DNA of 64,000 bases. It comes from Chelatococcus asaccharovorans. Lineage in GTDB: Bacteria; Pseudomonadota; Alphaproteobacteria; Rhizobiales; Beijerinckiaceae. This document shows positions 19,688-29,297 of the stretch, piece after piece. The stretch lies in contig NZ_QJJK01000001.1 in the NCBI RefSeq assembly GCF_003201475.1, positions 322,501-386,500 of the forward strand, given 5' to 3'. The translations under genes were made by a program, and so were the position numbers. Below the pieces are notes generated by a model, which saw only the letters and a program-made list of their open reading frames with translations, did not search any database and was not told the DNA's origin. How positions within the stretch are numbered: the first letter of the stretch is position 1; the number at the start of each line of letters is the position of its first letter.

Positions 19688-20665
19688 TCAGAATTGCTCC
19701 TCCTCATGCACGAAGGCGTGGAGGAGGTGATGGGCAATGGCGAAGGGCTTCGGGGACATCAGCCCATCGGGATGGGTCCCGGCCAGGAGCCCCGCCGCTT
19801 CCTGGCGGGAGAACCAGCGCGCATCCTCGAGTTCCAGCCTGTCGATGGTGATGTCGTCGTGCAGCGCTTCCGCGATGCAGCCGATCATCAGCGAGGCGGG
19901 AAAGGGCCAGGGCTGCGATGCAAGGTAGCGAACCCGGCCGACGGCGAGCCCCGCTTCCTCCTTCGTTTCACGGCGCACCGCATCCTCGATCGTCTCGCCC
20001 GGCTCGACGAAACCGGCGAGACATGAATACATCTTGTCGGCAAAGCGCGGCTGCCGTCCGAGCAGGCAGCGCCCCTCCCGCACTGCGAGCATGATGACGA
20101 CGGGATCCGTCCGCGGAAAATGCTGGGCTCCGCACGCATCACAGATGCGCCGCCAGCCGGCGGCTTCAACCCGTGTCGCGGCCCCGCAATTGGCACAGAA
20201 ACGATGGCGCTGATGCCAATGGAGGATGGCCTTGGCCTCGCCAAGAGGCCCGAGGACATCCGGATCCAACAGACCTTGCGAGGCAAGCGACCTGAGATCG
20301 ACGGCATCGAGATGCGGCCGATCGGCGATGACGCTGGCCGCATCAGTCGCCAGCGCCGCCGTGAACAGGGGCACGCCGTCGATCGTCCCGAGGAAGATAC
20401 TCTCGCCATCGGCACCAAGAGCCGCGGCCTCCGCCAGCGTGAAGCGCGGATCGAGCGACGGCTGGCGTTTCAGGATCGGCACATCGCCGGCGAGCACGAA
20501 GGTTCCGGCATCGGGCCTTTGCCGAAACGCACCAACCGTATCGGCGTTTTCCCGCCCCTCCGAGTGGCGCTCCAGCCGATTGATGGCGAAGCCCACACGC
20601 GCGGAGCGGTCGCGCAGGCCAGCGAGCGGAACAACCGGCACGGCGTTGGAATCATCATGCGTCAT
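19688..20665 (-). CDS. nudC: NAD+ diphosphatase NudC
   Basis: A 325-residue Nudix hydrolase that cleaves NADH/NAD+ and, in E. coli, removes NAD caps from RNA. It has an N-terminal regulatory domain, a zinc ribbon (CANCG ... CDACG), the family segment QHFPRTDPVVIML, the Nudix box GFVEPGETIEDAVRRETKEEAG, and SQPWPFPASLMIG, which marks the NADH-specific branch. ATG 20665 gives the expected length. The frame is open much further upstream, but that part is antisense to dnaX and is not protein-like. Convergent with the GNAT gene. Confidence 0.95.
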   Translation of the reverse strand: MTHDDSNAVPVVPLAGLRDRSARVGFAINRLERHSEGRENADTVGAFRQRPDAGTFVLAGDVPILKRQPSLDPRFTLAEAAALGADGESIFLGTIDGVPLFTAALATDAASVIADRPHLDAVDLRSLASQGLLDPDVLGPLGEAKAILHWHQRHRFCANCGAATRVEAAGWRRICDACGAQHFPRTDPVVIMLAVREGRCLLGRQPRFADKMYSCLAGFVEPGETIEDAVRRETKEEAGLAVGRVRYLASQPWPFPASLMIGCIAEALHDDITIDRLELEDARWFSRQEAAGLLAGTHPDGLMSPKPFAIAHHLLHAFVHEEEQF

Positions 20666-20828
20666 GGCACTGCCTTTCGGCCCCTCTTCTACCTGAGCCC
20701 GGCGGCGGACAGAAGCACGTTTCGGGCATGGCCGGGAGCTGCGCCGTTCGCGCGGCCGCGGGGTCATGCACAGGCGTGCGAATTCCATTCCGGACGGCTT
20801 GCATCGGCCCCGTCTTTCCCCGATATAG

Positions 20829-20933
20829 GCGGTGGGAGGTTGGCGTTGGACGTTCCACTCGCCAACCGGGTCAGGTCCGGAAGGAAGCAGCCCTAACGAG
20901 AATCGGGCGGGTCTTCGTCCAGCCTCCCACCTT
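20829..20933 (+). ncRNA. ffs: Signal recognition particle RNA (4.5S)
   Basis: The conserved domain IV core GGTCAGGTCCGGAAGGAAGC, then AGCCCTAACGAGAA, is present at about 20869-20902. The ends pair as GGTGGGAGG (20831-20839) with CCTCCCACC (20923-20931), giving the single long hairpin of the bacterial small SRP RNA. It lies just upstream of dnaX, as in many alphaproteobacteria. Confidence 0.95.
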
Positions 20934-21049
20934 GTCCTCGTCGGATCTCCGGCGACAATCGTCCGCATGGGATCTTGCGCCAGGCACAGGCTCCCGCCGG
21001 CGCCAGGGCTCAGCCCTGACCGGCCCGATGAGATGACCGAACGGGTGCA

Positions 21050-22939
21050 ATGACCGATCAGCCGCGCACCAACGACGTGCCGAACGCCTCCGTCGAGGAT
21101 GAAGCAGGTCCCGCGTTGCCCGGCTTCGGTGCGCCGCAGCCGGCGGCATCCCCCGCCCCGGCCTACCGCGTCCTCGCGCGCAAATACCGCCCTCTGAGCT
21201 TCGATGATCTCATCGGGCAGGAGGCGATGGTCCGCACACTCTCCAACGCCTTCTCGACCGGCCGCATCCCGCAGGCCTGGATGCTGACCGGTGTGCGCGG
21301 CGTCGGCAAGACGACCACGGCGCGCATTCTGGCGCGCGCCCTGAATTACGAGCCGCTCGACGGCAGCCCCTCTCAGCCGACGATCCAGATGCCGACGCTC
21401 GGTCGCCATTGCGCCGCGATCATGGAATCGCGCCATGTGGACGTGCTGGAAATGGACGCCGCCTCCCACACCGGCGTCGAGGACGTGCGCCAGATCATCG
21501 ACGGCATCCGCTATGCACCGTCGTCGGCGCGCTACAAGGTCTACATCATCGACGAGGTCCACATGCTCTCGGAGAAGGCGTTCAACGCCTTCCTGAAGAC
21601 GCTGGAGGAGCCGCCGCCGCACGCCAAATTCGTGTTTGCCACCACCGAGATCCGCAAGGTACCGGTGACGATCCTCTCGCGCTGCCAGCGTTTCGACCTG
21701 CGCCGCATCGATGCCGGCGCGCTCGTCGCCCATCTCGGCCGCATCACCGAGGCGGAAGGCGTGAATGCGGACCCGGAAGCGCTGGCGCTCATCGCCCGCG
21801 CTGCCGAGGGATCGGCGCGCGACAGCCTGTCGCTGCTCGATCAGGCCATCGCCCATGGCGGCGGCGCGGTGACGACCGAGGAGGTGCGCACCATGCTCGG
21901 CCTCGCGGACCGAGCCCGCGTCATCGACCTCTTCGAGGCCGTCATGCGCGGCGATCTCGCCGCCGCGCTGGCCGAACTGACCGCACAATACGACGCCGGC
22001 GCAGATCCCTATGTCGTGCTGAACGACCTCGCCGGCTTCATCCACCTCGTCACCCGCTTCAAGCTCGTGCCCGACGCCGGCAAGGACGCCGCGCTGACGG
22101 AAGCCGAGCGCCTGCGCGGCGCGGATCTCGCGTCCCTCCTCTCCCTGCGTATCCTGGCGCGCAGCTGGCAGATCCTGATCAAGGGCCTTCCCGAGGTCCA
22201 GCAGGCCGCGCGGCCCATCGCCGCCGCCGAAATGCTGCTGGTGCGCCTCGCCTATGCCGCCGACCTGCCGACCCCGGACGAGGCGCTGCGCGCCCTGCGC
22301 GACGGCGCTCCAGCCGCTGGCGGCAATGGCGGCGGCGCCCGCCCAAGCGGTGGCGGCGGCAACGGTGGCGGGCCGCGTCTGGCCATCGCCAGCACCGGCT
22401 CCGCCCTGCTGGCCGATGCGACGCCGCGGCCGGATCCTGCCCAGGAGGCGCTGCGCGCCGCGGCCGAACCGCAGATCCGGCTCGCGCGCTTCGAGGACGT
22501 CGTGGCCCTGGCCGGCGAGAAGCGCGATATCGTCCTGAAGCGCGCGCTTGAGCAGGATGCCCATCTCGTTCATTTCGACGACGGGCATATCGAATTCGCG
22601 TTGCGCGAGGGCGGCAGCCGCACGCTTGCCGGCGACCTCGGCAAGCGCCTGCAGGAATGGACCGGCCGGCGCTGGATGGTGGCGCTGTCGTCGAAGCCTG
22701 GCGCACCGACGCTGCATGAAATGGCGCAGGCCCGTGAGGCCGAGCGCCGCAGCGGTGCGGAGGGGCACCCGCTCGTGCAAGCCGTCTTGTCGCGCTTTCC
22801 CGGATCCGCCATCGTCGATATCCGCGATATAGCCGCCGCCGAGGAGACCCAGCCACCGCCGGCCGGTACCGGCGAGGTCGCGGACGATGAAGGAAGCCTC
22901 GCATCCGACGACGACCTGTCCTATCTAGACGACATGTGA
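21050..22939 (+). CDS. dnaX: DNA polymerase III subunits gamma/tau
   Basis: A 629-residue clamp-loader ATPase. Visible are YRVLARKYRPLSFDDLIGQE, Walker A GVRGVGKTTTAR, Walker B IIDEVHMLS and the SRC motif LSRCQRF. The C-terminal half holds a Gly/Pro-rich linker (about 425-450) and the tau domain that contacts the polymerase. The zinc-binding cysteines of the E. coli protein are mostly replaced: the region reads PTIQMPTLGRHCAAIMESRH with one Cys. No obvious slippery A/T run was noted, so it is unclear whether a shorter gamma form is made. It precedes ybaB and recR. Confidence 0.97.
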   Translation: MTDQPRTNDVPNASVEDEAGPALPGFGAPQPAASPAPAYRVLARKYRPLSFDDLIGQEAMVRTLSNAFSTGRIPQAWMLTGVRGVGKTTTARILARALNYEPLDGSPSQPTIQMPTLGRHCAAIMESRHVDVLEMDAASHTGVEDVRQIIDGIRYAPSSARYKVYIIDEVHMLSEKAFNAFLKTLEEPPPHAKFVFATTEIRKVPVTILSRCQRFDLRRIDAGALVAHLGRITEAEGVNADPEALALIARAAEGSARDSLSLLDQAIAHGGGAVTTEEVRTMLGLADRARVIDLFEAVMRGDLAAALAELTAQYDAGADPYVVLNDLAGFIHLVTRFKLVPDAGKDAALTEAERLRGADLASLLSLRILARSWQILIKGLPEVQQAARPIAAAEMLLVRLAYAADLPTPDEALRALRDGAPAAGGNGGGARPSGGGGNGGGPRLAIASTGSALLADATPRPDPAQEALRAAAEPQIRLARFEDVVALAGEKRDIVLKRALEQDAHLVHFDDGHIEFALREGGSRTLAGDLGKRLQEWTGRRWMVALSSKPGAPTLHEMAQAREAERRSGAEGHPLVQAVLSRFPGSAIVDIRDIAAAEETQPPPAGTGEVADDEGSLASDDDLSYLDDM

Positions 22940-22964
22940 TCCGCGGATTCGACGGGAGTTACCC

Positions 22965-23288
22965 ATGCGCGACCTGATGGGACTGATGAAGCAGGCTCAG
23001 GGCCTGCAGCAGAAATTTGCCGACATGCAGGCCGAGTTCGAGGCGCTCGAAGTCACCGGCACGGCCGGCGGCGGCGCTGTCACCGTGGTGACGACCGCCA
23101 AGGGCCAGATGAAGAGCATCGCGCTCGACGAGAGCCTCATCGTTCCCGGCGAAAAGGAAATCCTCGAGGACCTCATCGTCGCCGCCGTCAACGATGCCAA
23201 AGGCAAGGCCGAGCGGCTGATGCAGGACAAGATGGGCGAGATGACCAAGGGTCTGCCGCTCCCGCCCGGCATGAAGCTGCCGTTCTAG
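22965..23288 (+). CDS. YbaB/EbfC nucleoid-associated protein
   Basis: A 107-residue dimeric DNA-binding protein: MRDLMGLMKQAQGLQQKF, the central VTGTAGGGAVTVVTTAKGQM, and the terminal GLPLPPGMKLPF. The family forms tweezer-like dimers and is nearly always placed between dnaX and recR, as here (25 bases after dnaX). Confidence 0.96.
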   Translation: MRDLMGLMKQAQGLQQKFADMQAEFEALEVTGTAGGGAVTVVTTAKGQMKSIALDESLIVPGEKEILEDLIVAAVNDAKGKAERLMQDKMGEMTKGLPLPPGMKLPF

Positions 23289-23309
23289 GATCAATCGCTT
23301 TCTCAGCCG

Positions 23310-23392
23310 TCATGGCCGGGCTTGTCCCGGCCATCCCGACATATTGAGGCGTCTTTCCGATCGGGATCACCGGGACAAGCCCGGTGATGACA
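23310..23392. repeat. Pair of extragenic palindromes between ybaB and recR
   Basis: Two short hairpins: ATGGCCGGG/CCCGGCCAT (23313-23335) and ATCACCGGG/CCCGGTGAT (23367-23389). Their central parts are inverted copies of each other (GGGCTTGTCCC and GGGACAAGCCC). This is a REP-like doublet and leaves dnaX-ybaB and recR about 230 bases apart. Confidence 0.65.
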
Positions 23393-23521
23393 GTGGGAAC
23401 TGTTGCAGCAAGTCCGTTAGCAGACGTCATCCGCTAAAAAACTGACGAGCATCTGAGACTCATATGGCATCAGATGATTCCATCTCAGCCGGATCGCTCT
23501 AGCAGGGAACCGTTCCACGTC

Positions 23522-24124
23522 ATGGCATCCCCCATCGGTCCCGAGATCGAGCGGCTGATCCAGTTGCTCGCCCGCCTGCCCGGCCTTGGGCCACGCTCGG
23601 CGCGGCGCGCGGCGCTGACGCTCATCAAGAAGAAGGAGCAGCTGCTCGTGCCGCTCGCCGAAGCGGCGCGCATCACGGCCGAGCGTGTGCTGGTCTGCAC
23701 ATCCTGCGGCAATATCGACACCGCCGATCCCTGCACCATCTGCTGCGATATGAGACGCGACCCGACGCTTCTCGTCGTCGTGGAGGACGTCGCGGATCTG
23801 TGGGCGCTGGAGCGGGCCGGCGTCATCAATGCGCGCTATCACGTATTGGGCGGCGTGATCTCCGCGCTCGACGGGATACGCCCCGAGGACCTCAACCTGG
23901 ACAGGCTCGTCGCCCGTGCGGCCGAGCCGGGCCTGACCGAGATCGTGCTGGCGCTGAACGCCACCGTCGACGGGCAGACGACGGCGCATTACATCACCGA
24001 CCTGCTATCCCCCTATCCGGTGAAGATCACCCGCCTCGCCCATGGCGTGCCTGTCGGCGGGGAGCTCGACTATCTCGACGAAGGGACGCTCGCCGCAGCG
24101 ATCCGCCAGCGCACGACGTTCTGA
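23522..24124 (+). CDS. recR: Recombination protein RecR
   Basis: A 200-residue DNA repair protein acting with RecF/RecO to load RecA at gaps. It has a helix-hairpin-helix ([18 protein letters not shown]), the four-Cys zinc finger [16 protein letters not shown], a Toprim domain ([15 protein letters not shown]), and the Walker-like [19 protein letters not shown] 23522 was chosen to match the family N-terminus; an in-frame ATG at 23474 is less likely. Confidence 0.97.
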   Translation: MASPIGPEIERLIQLLARLPGLGPRSARRAALTLIKKKEQLLVPLAEAARITAERVLVCTSCGNIDTADPCTICCDMRRDPTLLVVVEDVADLWALERAGVINARYHVLGGVISALDGIRPEDLNLDRLVARAAEPGLTEIVLALNATVDGQTTAHYITDLLSPYPVKITRLAHGVPVGGELDYLDEGTLAAAIRQRTTF

Positions 24125-24183
24125 AGGTCACGCGATCAGCGCAGGCGGCTTGCAGAAAAGCGCCCGTCTCCGGGCGTGCCGCC

Positions 24184-24705
24184 TCAGTCCACGGCTTCGC
24201 GCTTGGCCGCCTTGGTGAATTTCTTCATCACGCGATCGCGCTTCAGTTTCGACAGATAGTCGATGAACAGGACGCCATCGAGATGGTCGATCTCGTGCTG
24301 CAAGCAGGTGGCGAGGATCCCCTCCGCGTCGATCTCCAGCGTCTTGCCGTCGAGGTCCATGTAGCGCACGCGGATCTTCGCGGGGCGTTCCACCTCTTCG
24401 TAATAGTCGGGGATCGACAGGCAGCCTTCCTCGTGAATGCTGAACTCTTCGTCGGACGCCCAGGTGATCTCCGGGTTGATGACCACCATCGGCGCCCGCG
24501 GCTCTTCCTTGCCGGCGACATCGATGACGAGCAGACGCTTCATGACCCCGATCTGCACGGCAGCAAGGCCAATGCCCGGCGCGTCATACATCGTCTCCAG
24601 CATGTCGGCGGCGAGCGTCCGGATCTCGTCGGTGATATCCGTCACCGGCTCCGATTCCGTCTTGAGCCGCTGGTCGGGGATGAGGATGATCGGTCTTATA
24701 GCCAT
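24184..24705 (-). CDS. def: Peptide deformylase
   Basis: A 173-residue metalloenzyme that removes the formyl group from N-terminal Met before Map acts. All three motifs are present: [17 protein letters not shown] (metal Cys) and QHEIDHLDG (two metal His, catalytic Glu). The window also encodes Fmt and Map, completing the formyl-Met cycle, but the three genes are not adjacent. ATG 24705 matches the usual start [10 protein letters not shown]. Confidence 0.97.
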   Translation of the reverse strand: MAIRPIILIPDQRLKTESEPVTDITDEIRTLAADMLETMYDAPGIGLAAVQIGVMKRLLVIDVAGKEEPRAPMVVINPEITWASDEEFSIHEEGCLSIPDYYEEVERPAKIRVRYMDLDGKTLEIDAEGILATCLQHEIDHLDGVLFIDYLSKLKRDRVMKKFTKAAKREAVD

Positions 24706-24864
24706 GGCGCGACTTGAATTGGGCTTTCTGGGCAAACGCCTTCAGCGGCAAGGGCCCTGAGGGCGGAAAACGATCGTGTAACAGCCACATAATCACTTGC
24801 ACCGCAAGGGTCAATGTGTTCTTCTTTTGTTCGCGATCGGGCGAAGGTGAGTCTCAGTTCCGTG

Positions 24865-26019
24865 ATGAATCAGACCCTGTTGACCCTGGGAGGATACCCG
24901 CTCACAGCGGGCGAGGTGATCATCGGGGCGACGGGGGCTCTTCTCCTTATTCTGCTGATGCTCGCGGTCTTTGTGGCGCGCACCAATCGCGACAGACGGT
25001 TTGAAGCCGCGGAAGCGGCTGAGCGCGCACGGGAGATGGACGACAAGGTCGCGGAGCTCAACCGCATCCAGGCCGAGATGACGGGCCGACTGCAGACGAT
25101 CGCCGAGATCTTCGGCTCCCGGCAGCAGGATTTCGCCCGCTTCGTCGCGGAGCGGCTCGACGGCCTGCAGCATCGCGTCGGGCAGGGGCTGGAGGTTTCT
25201 TCGCGCACCACGGGCGAACATATTGCGCGTCTCAACGAGCGTTTGGCGGTGATCGACGCCGCCCAGAAAAACCTGACCGATCTTACCGGCGAGGTCGTCG
25301 GCCTCAAGGATATCCTTGCCAACAAACAGGCGCGCGGCGCTTATGGCCAGGGCCGCATGGAGACGATCGTCCGCGATGGGCTGCCCGCCGGGCACTACGC
25401 CTTCCAGGCGACGCTGCGCAACGGCCGCCGGCCGGACTGCCTGATCCACCTGCCCGGCGATCATCCCCTCGTCATCGATGCGAAGTTTCCCCTTGAGAGC
25501 TTCCTCGCCTTTCGCGGCGCGACGAGCGACGAGACGCGCCGGGCTGCAGCGGCGCGGGTGAAGGCGGATGTCTCGGCCCATGTGAAGGACATTGCCGAGA
25601 AATACCTCGTGCCGGGCGAGACGCAGGATCTGGCGCTCTTGTTCGTTCCGTCGGAGGCGGTCTACGCCGACTTGCAGGAATATTTCGAGGATATCGTCGC
25701 GCGCGCCCACCGCGCCCGGGTGATCATCGTCTCGCCATCGCTTCTGGCGCTTGCCATCCAGGTCATGCAGTCGCTGGTGCGCGATGCGCGCATGCGTGAG
25801 GAAGCCGAGACCATCCAGCTCGAGGTGCGCCGCATCCTGGAGGATGTCGGGCGCCTGCGCGACCGGGTGGAGAAGCTCGACACCCATTTCCGGCAGGCCC
25901 AGGAGGACGTCGCGCAGATCCGCACCTCGACGGACAAGATCGTCAAGCGCGGCGAGCGCATCGAGGCGCTCGATTTCGACGAGGCGTCACCGTCGCGGGA
26001 TATTCGCGCCGCCGAATAA
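24865..26019 (+). CDS. rmuC: DNA recombination protein RmuC homologue
   Basis: A roughly 384-residue protein with an N-terminal membrane helix (IIGATGALLLILLMLAVFVA), a long coiled coil (about 45-150) and the RmuC nuclease-like domain: GAYGQGRMETIV, RPDCLIHLPGDHPLVIDAKF, LLFVPSEAVYADL and VIIVSPSLLALAIQVMQSL. RmuC limits inversions at short inverted repeats in E. coli. The start is uncertain: ATG 24865 or a longer form from 24814. It ends 11 bases from the convergent tyrC stop. Confidence 0.92.
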   Translation: MNQTLLTLGGYPLTAGEVIIGATGALLLILLMLAVFVARTNRDRRFEAAEAAERAREMDDKVAELNRIQAEMTGRLQTIAEIFGSRQQDFARFVAERLDGLQHRVGQGLEVSSRTTGEHIARLNERLAVIDAAQKNLTDLTGEVVGLKDILANKQARGAYGQGRMETIVRDGLPAGHYAFQATLRNGRRPDCLIHLPGDHPLVIDAKFPLESFLAFRGATSDETRRAAAARVKADVSAHVKDIAEKYLVPGETQDLALLFVPSEAVYADLQEYFEDIVARAHRARVIIVSPSLLALAIQVMQSLVRDARMREEAETIQLEVRRILEDVGRLRDRVEKLDTHFRQAQEDVAQIRTSTDKIVKRGERIEALDFDEASPSRDIRAAE

Positions 26020-26030
26020 CGGCATTGCGA

Positions 26031-26987
26031 TCAGCCGTCCTTGCTCTCACCCTGGCGGCGGCCGAAGTCCGGTGCCGCCGTCTCCTGGCCGAGATCGATG
26101 ATGCTGCGGCGGATGGCGCGGGTGCGGGTGAACAGGTCGAACAGCGCGTCACCGTCGCCCCAGCGTATGGCGCGCTGAAGCGCCGCGAGATCCTCGTTGA
26201 AGCGGCCGAGCATTTCGAGCACGGCGTCCTTATTGGTGAGGAACACGTCGCGCCACATGGTCGGGTCGGACGCGGCGATGCGCGTGAAATCGCGGAAGCC
26301 GCCGGCCGAGAACTTGATGACCTCGGACTGGGTGACGGTTTCGAGGTCAGCGGCCGTGCCGACGATGTTGTAAGCGATCAGATGCGGCACGTGGCTCGTG
26401 ATGGCGAGCACCAGGTCATGGTGCTGCGGCGTCATGATCTCGACCATGGCACCCATGGCCTCCCACAGCCCGCGCGTCACAGCGACGGCATCGGGATCGG
26501 CACCGTCCGGCGGCGTCACGATCGACCAGCGGTTGTGGAAGAGCGTCGCGAAGCCCGCGTCCGGGCCGGAATGCTCGGTACCGGCGACGGGATGGGCCGG
26601 CACGAGATGCACGCCCGCCGGCAGATGCGGCGCGACGGCGGCAACAACGGCACCCTTGACGGAACCGACGTCGGAGACGATCGCGCCGGGCTTGAGCGCC
26701 CCGGCGATCTCGGCCGCGACGGTGCCACAGGCACCAACGGGTACGCAGAGGATCACCATATCCGCGCCAGCCGCAGCCTCTGCCGCGGTGTCCGCCACCA
26801 CGTCGCCAAGGCCAAGCTCGCCAAGCCGCCTGCGCACGTCCGGCGAGGCGTCGCTGACGACAAGCGTGCCGGCAAGCTTGAGGTGGGAAACGGCGCGGGC
26901 GATGGACGAGCCGATCAGGCCAAGCCCGATGATGGCGAGCCGTCCGATCAGCGGTTCAGAGCGCGGCGGCCCGAGGCGGTCAGGCAT
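26031..26987 (-). CDS. tyrC: Prephenate/arogenate (cyclohexadienyl) dehydrogenase
   Basis: A 318-residue NAD(P)-dependent enzyme of tyrosine synthesis. It has the Rossmann motif [24 protein letters not shown], the catalytic [15 protein letters not shown], and [16 protein letters not shown]. Alphaproteobacterial members accept prephenate and arogenate; the preference here is not visible. ATG 26987 overlaps the hisC stop by eight bases; upstream GTG and TTG codons are less likely starts. Co-transcribed with hisC. Confidence 0.93.
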   Translation of the reverse strand: MPDRLGPPRSEPLIGRLAIIGLGLIGSSIARAVSHLKLAGTLVVSDASPDVRRRLGELGLGDVVADTAAEAAAGADMVILCVPVGACGTVAAEIAGALKPGAIVSDVGSVKGAVVAAVAPHLPAGVHLVPAHPVAGTEHSGPDAGFATLFHNRWSIVTPPDGADPDAVAVTRGLWEAMGAMVEIMTPQHHDLVLAITSHVPHLIAYNIVGTAADLETVTQSEVIKFSAGGFRDFTRIAASDPTMWRDVFLTNKDAVLEMLGRFNEDLAALQRAIRWGDGDALFDLFTRTRAIRRSIIDLGQETAAPDFGRRQGESKDG

Positions 26988-28092
26988 CCACACCCCCAAG
27001 GAAATCCTTGAGCGCAGCGACCACGCGGCGGTTGGCCTCCTCGTCGCCGACGGTCATGCGCAGGGCGTTGGGCAGCCCGTAGGACCCGACGGCGCGCAGC
27101 ACGAGCCCGCGCTTGGACAGGAAACTGTCCGCGGACTTGGCATCTCGGCCCGCCTCCGTGGGGAAATGGATCAGGACGAAATTGCCGACACTCGGCGTCA
27201 CCTTGAGGCCGAGCGCCTCGATCTCCTTCGTCAGCCAGGGCAGCCATGTCTCGTTATGCGCGATGGAGGCGGCGACATGGCCCTCGTCGGCGATCGCCGC
27301 GATCCCCGCCTCGATGGCGGGCGCGTTGACGTTGAAGGGACCGCGAATACGGTTGATCGCGTCGATGACATGGGCCGGGCCATAGACCCAGCCGAGGCGC
27401 AGCGCCGCAAGCCCGTAGATCTTGGAGAAGGTGCGCACCATGACGACGTTCTCGCTGGTCGAGACGAGCTCGAGACCCGAGGCATAGTCGTTGCGCCGGA
27501 CATATTCGGCATAGGCCGCGTCGAGCACGAGCAGCACATGCGGGGGCAGACCCGCATGGAGGCGCTTGACCTCGTCGAACGGCAGATAGGTGCCGGTGGG
27601 ATTGTTGGGATTGGCGAGGAAGACCACCTTGGTGCGCGGCGTGACGGCGGCCAGAAGCGCGTCGACGCTCGCCGTCAGGTCCGTTTCCCTGGCGACGACC
27701 GGCGTGCCGCCCGCGGCAGTGATGGCGATCTTGTAGACCAGGAAGCCGTATTCGGAATAGACGCCTTCGTCGCCCGGGCCGATATAGGCGTGCGTCAGGA
27801 GATTGAGGATGTCGTCGGAGCCAGCGCCGCAAACGATGCGCGCCGGGTCGAGCCCGAAGCGTGAGGCGATCGCTTCCCTGAGACGGGTGGCGGCACCGTC
27901 GGGATAATGCTCAAGGGTCTCCGCACCGCGCTTGTAGGCTTCGATGGCGGCCTTGCTCGGCCCAAGCGGCGTCTCGTTGGACGACAGCTTGTAGACCTTG
28001 TCGACGCCCGTGACGCTGCTCTTGCCCGGCACGTAGGCATCGATCGACAGAATTCCGGCCCGCGGGACGGGACGATCGGCCACAAGACCCAT
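26980..28092 (-). CDS. hisC: Histidinol-phosphate/aromatic aminotransferase
   Basis: A 370-residue PLP enzyme of fold type [37 protein letters not shown], and the PLP-lysine motif [15 protein letters not shown]. Its coupling to tyrC and the nearby chorismate mutase suggest it also transaminates phenylpyruvate, hydroxyphenylpyruvate or prephenate, as many HisC-like enzymes of alphaproteobacteria do (inference). ATG 28092 has GGAG eight bases upstream; a GTG lies at 28101. Confidence 0.93.
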   Translation of the reverse strand: MGLVADRPVPRAGILSIDAYVPGKSSVTGVDKVYKLSSNETPLGPSKAAIEAYKRGAETLEHYPDGAATRLREAIASRFGLDPARIVCGAGSDDILNLLTHAYIGPGDEGVYSEYGFLVYKIAITAAGGTPVVARETDLTASVDALLAAVTPRTKVVFLANPNNPTGTYLPFDEVKRLHAGLPPHVLLVLDAAYAEYVRRNDYASGLELVSTSENVVMVRTFSKIYGLAALRLGWVYGPAHVIDAINRIRGPFNVNAPAIEAGIAAIADEGHVAASIAHNETWLPWLTKEIEALGLKVTPSVGNFVLIHFPTEAGRDAKSADSFLSKRGLVLRAVGSYGLPNALRMTVGDEEANRRVVAALKDFLGGVDA

Positions 28093-28139
28093 GATAGACA
28101 CTCCGGATAAAGGACGAACGGAAGCCGCGCGATGGGAGA

Positions 28140-29030
28140 TCAGCCTCCCCTTCCCGGCTTGTCGAGCACGAAAACCTCGGCGTGGCTTCCGATTTCACTG
28201 AGGTCGATGCGCCCCAGATGCTCCGCCGTCAAGGCCTCATCGAGGGTTTCCAGCGTCACAGTGCCGGGAACGGAGATCAGAACCGACAATCCATCGCGCA
28301 CGCCGGCGGAGCCAAGCACCTCGCCGCCGAGCCGGCCGACGGCCTCCCGCGCCTGCTCCCGCCATCGCTCGACGGTCGCCGCGACGAGCCGCACCTCGCT
28401 GGAGCCGCCGTCGGTCAAGGGCTTCGCAATGACGAAAACCGGCGTCGCGGCGGGATGGTACGGCCGGTCGATGAACGGCAGCCGCGCAATGATCTTCGGG
28501 CTGTCCTTGCCGGCAAGCCCTGCCCACCACGGCCCTGATGCGGCGGCGCCGTCCGGCCGGAAAATACCGAGGTCGCCGCTCGACTCCGCCACGGCGCGGA
28601 TGACGTCCTCCGCGCTGGTATGCGCGATGTACGGCACCGTGAACCCGAAATGGAAGCGCGCGGAATCGCGCATCGGTCCGTCACCGCCGGAAATATCGGC
28701 ATGGACGCTGTACGGCGCCTGCACATAGGTGAACGTGCCGATGATGACGCGCCAGATGCTCTCCGCCGTATCAAGCGGCAGGATACCGCGATGGCGCTCC
28801 GCCAGCCTGCGCATCATGGCCGCTTCGCGTGCCGGCCGAAAGGCGGATCCCGGCCCCTGGGTGCGCTTGAAGGCGATCAACCTGTCGATGATGTCGCCCC
28901 GCTCCATCAGGAGTTCGTGCATGGCAGCATCAATGCGATCGATATCCGCGCGCAGGAGGGCAAGCTCGACGGGCGGCTCGGCGGAAGAAGCGGGAGCATT
29001 CGCTGCGGGTCTTGTCACCGGATTGGCCAT
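28140..29030 (-). CDS. Chorismate mutase with degenerate prephenate dehydratase-like domain
   Basis: A 296-residue protein. An AroQ-type chorismate mutase domain (about 20-110) is clear: [28 protein letters not shown] and [11 protein letters not shown]. The remaining 185 residues resemble a periplasmic-binding-like dehydratase domain ([39 protein letters not shown]) followed by an ACT-like end ([20 protein letters not shown]). The catalytic TTRF motif of PheA is not visible. It lies 47 bases upstream of hisC on the same strand and diverges from metX. Confidence 0.85.
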   Translation of the reverse strand: MANPVTRPAANAPASSAEPPVELALLRADIDRIDAAMHELLMERGDIIDRLIAFKRTQGPGSAFRPAREAAMMRRLAERHRGILPLDTAESIWRVIIGTFTYVQAPYSVHADISGGDGPMRDSARFHFGFTVPYIAHTSAEDVIRAVAESSGDLGIFRPDGAAASGPWWAGLAGKDSPKIIARLPFIDRPYHPAATPVFVIAKPLTDGGSSEVRLVAATVERWREQAREAVGRLGGEVLGSAGVRDGLSVLISVPGTVTLETLDEALTAEHLGRIDLSEIGSHAEVFVLDKPGRGG

Positions 29031-29233
29031 GCTTGTGAGTTCCGCGTCCCTGTAAAATGGATCCGGCCATAGGCCATTCGGCCCGTCCGAGCGGAACACT
29101 TTTAAGGCGCGGTCGCGCGAAGGCAAGACGTTGAAAGCGCACAACCAACCGGCCATCTCACAGAAGACGGCCGGGGGGGCCGGATCGCCACCATTCGCCG
29201 CAAGACCAGTTGCCGAAGAGGGGCTGTGTTCGA

Positions 29234-29251
29234 TATAGCGAACGCGCTATA
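29234..29251. promoter_or_regulatory. Palindrome in the metX upstream region
   Basis: TATAGCG-AACG-CGCTATA is a perfect seven-bp inverted repeat 47 bases upstream of the metX start codon, in the divergent region with the chorismate mutase gene. The position and AT-rich arms suit an operator or promoter-overlapping site. The regulator is unknown, and I found no SAM riboswitch consensus here. Confidence 0.35.
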
Positions 29252-29297
29252 GTTTTGCGGGGCGCGCGATCAAGGCGGAAAAGGGTTTACCAGTCTC

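Noticed and set aside
20666-22780. Upstream extension of nudC by ~700 codons
   Set aside because: It is antisense to dnaX and SRP RNA and not protein-like. ATG 20665 gives the normal NudC length.
29157-29297. SAM-II riboswitch upstream of metX
   Set aside because: Expected from other alphaproteobacteria, but the conserved loop and pseudoknot segments are not visible.
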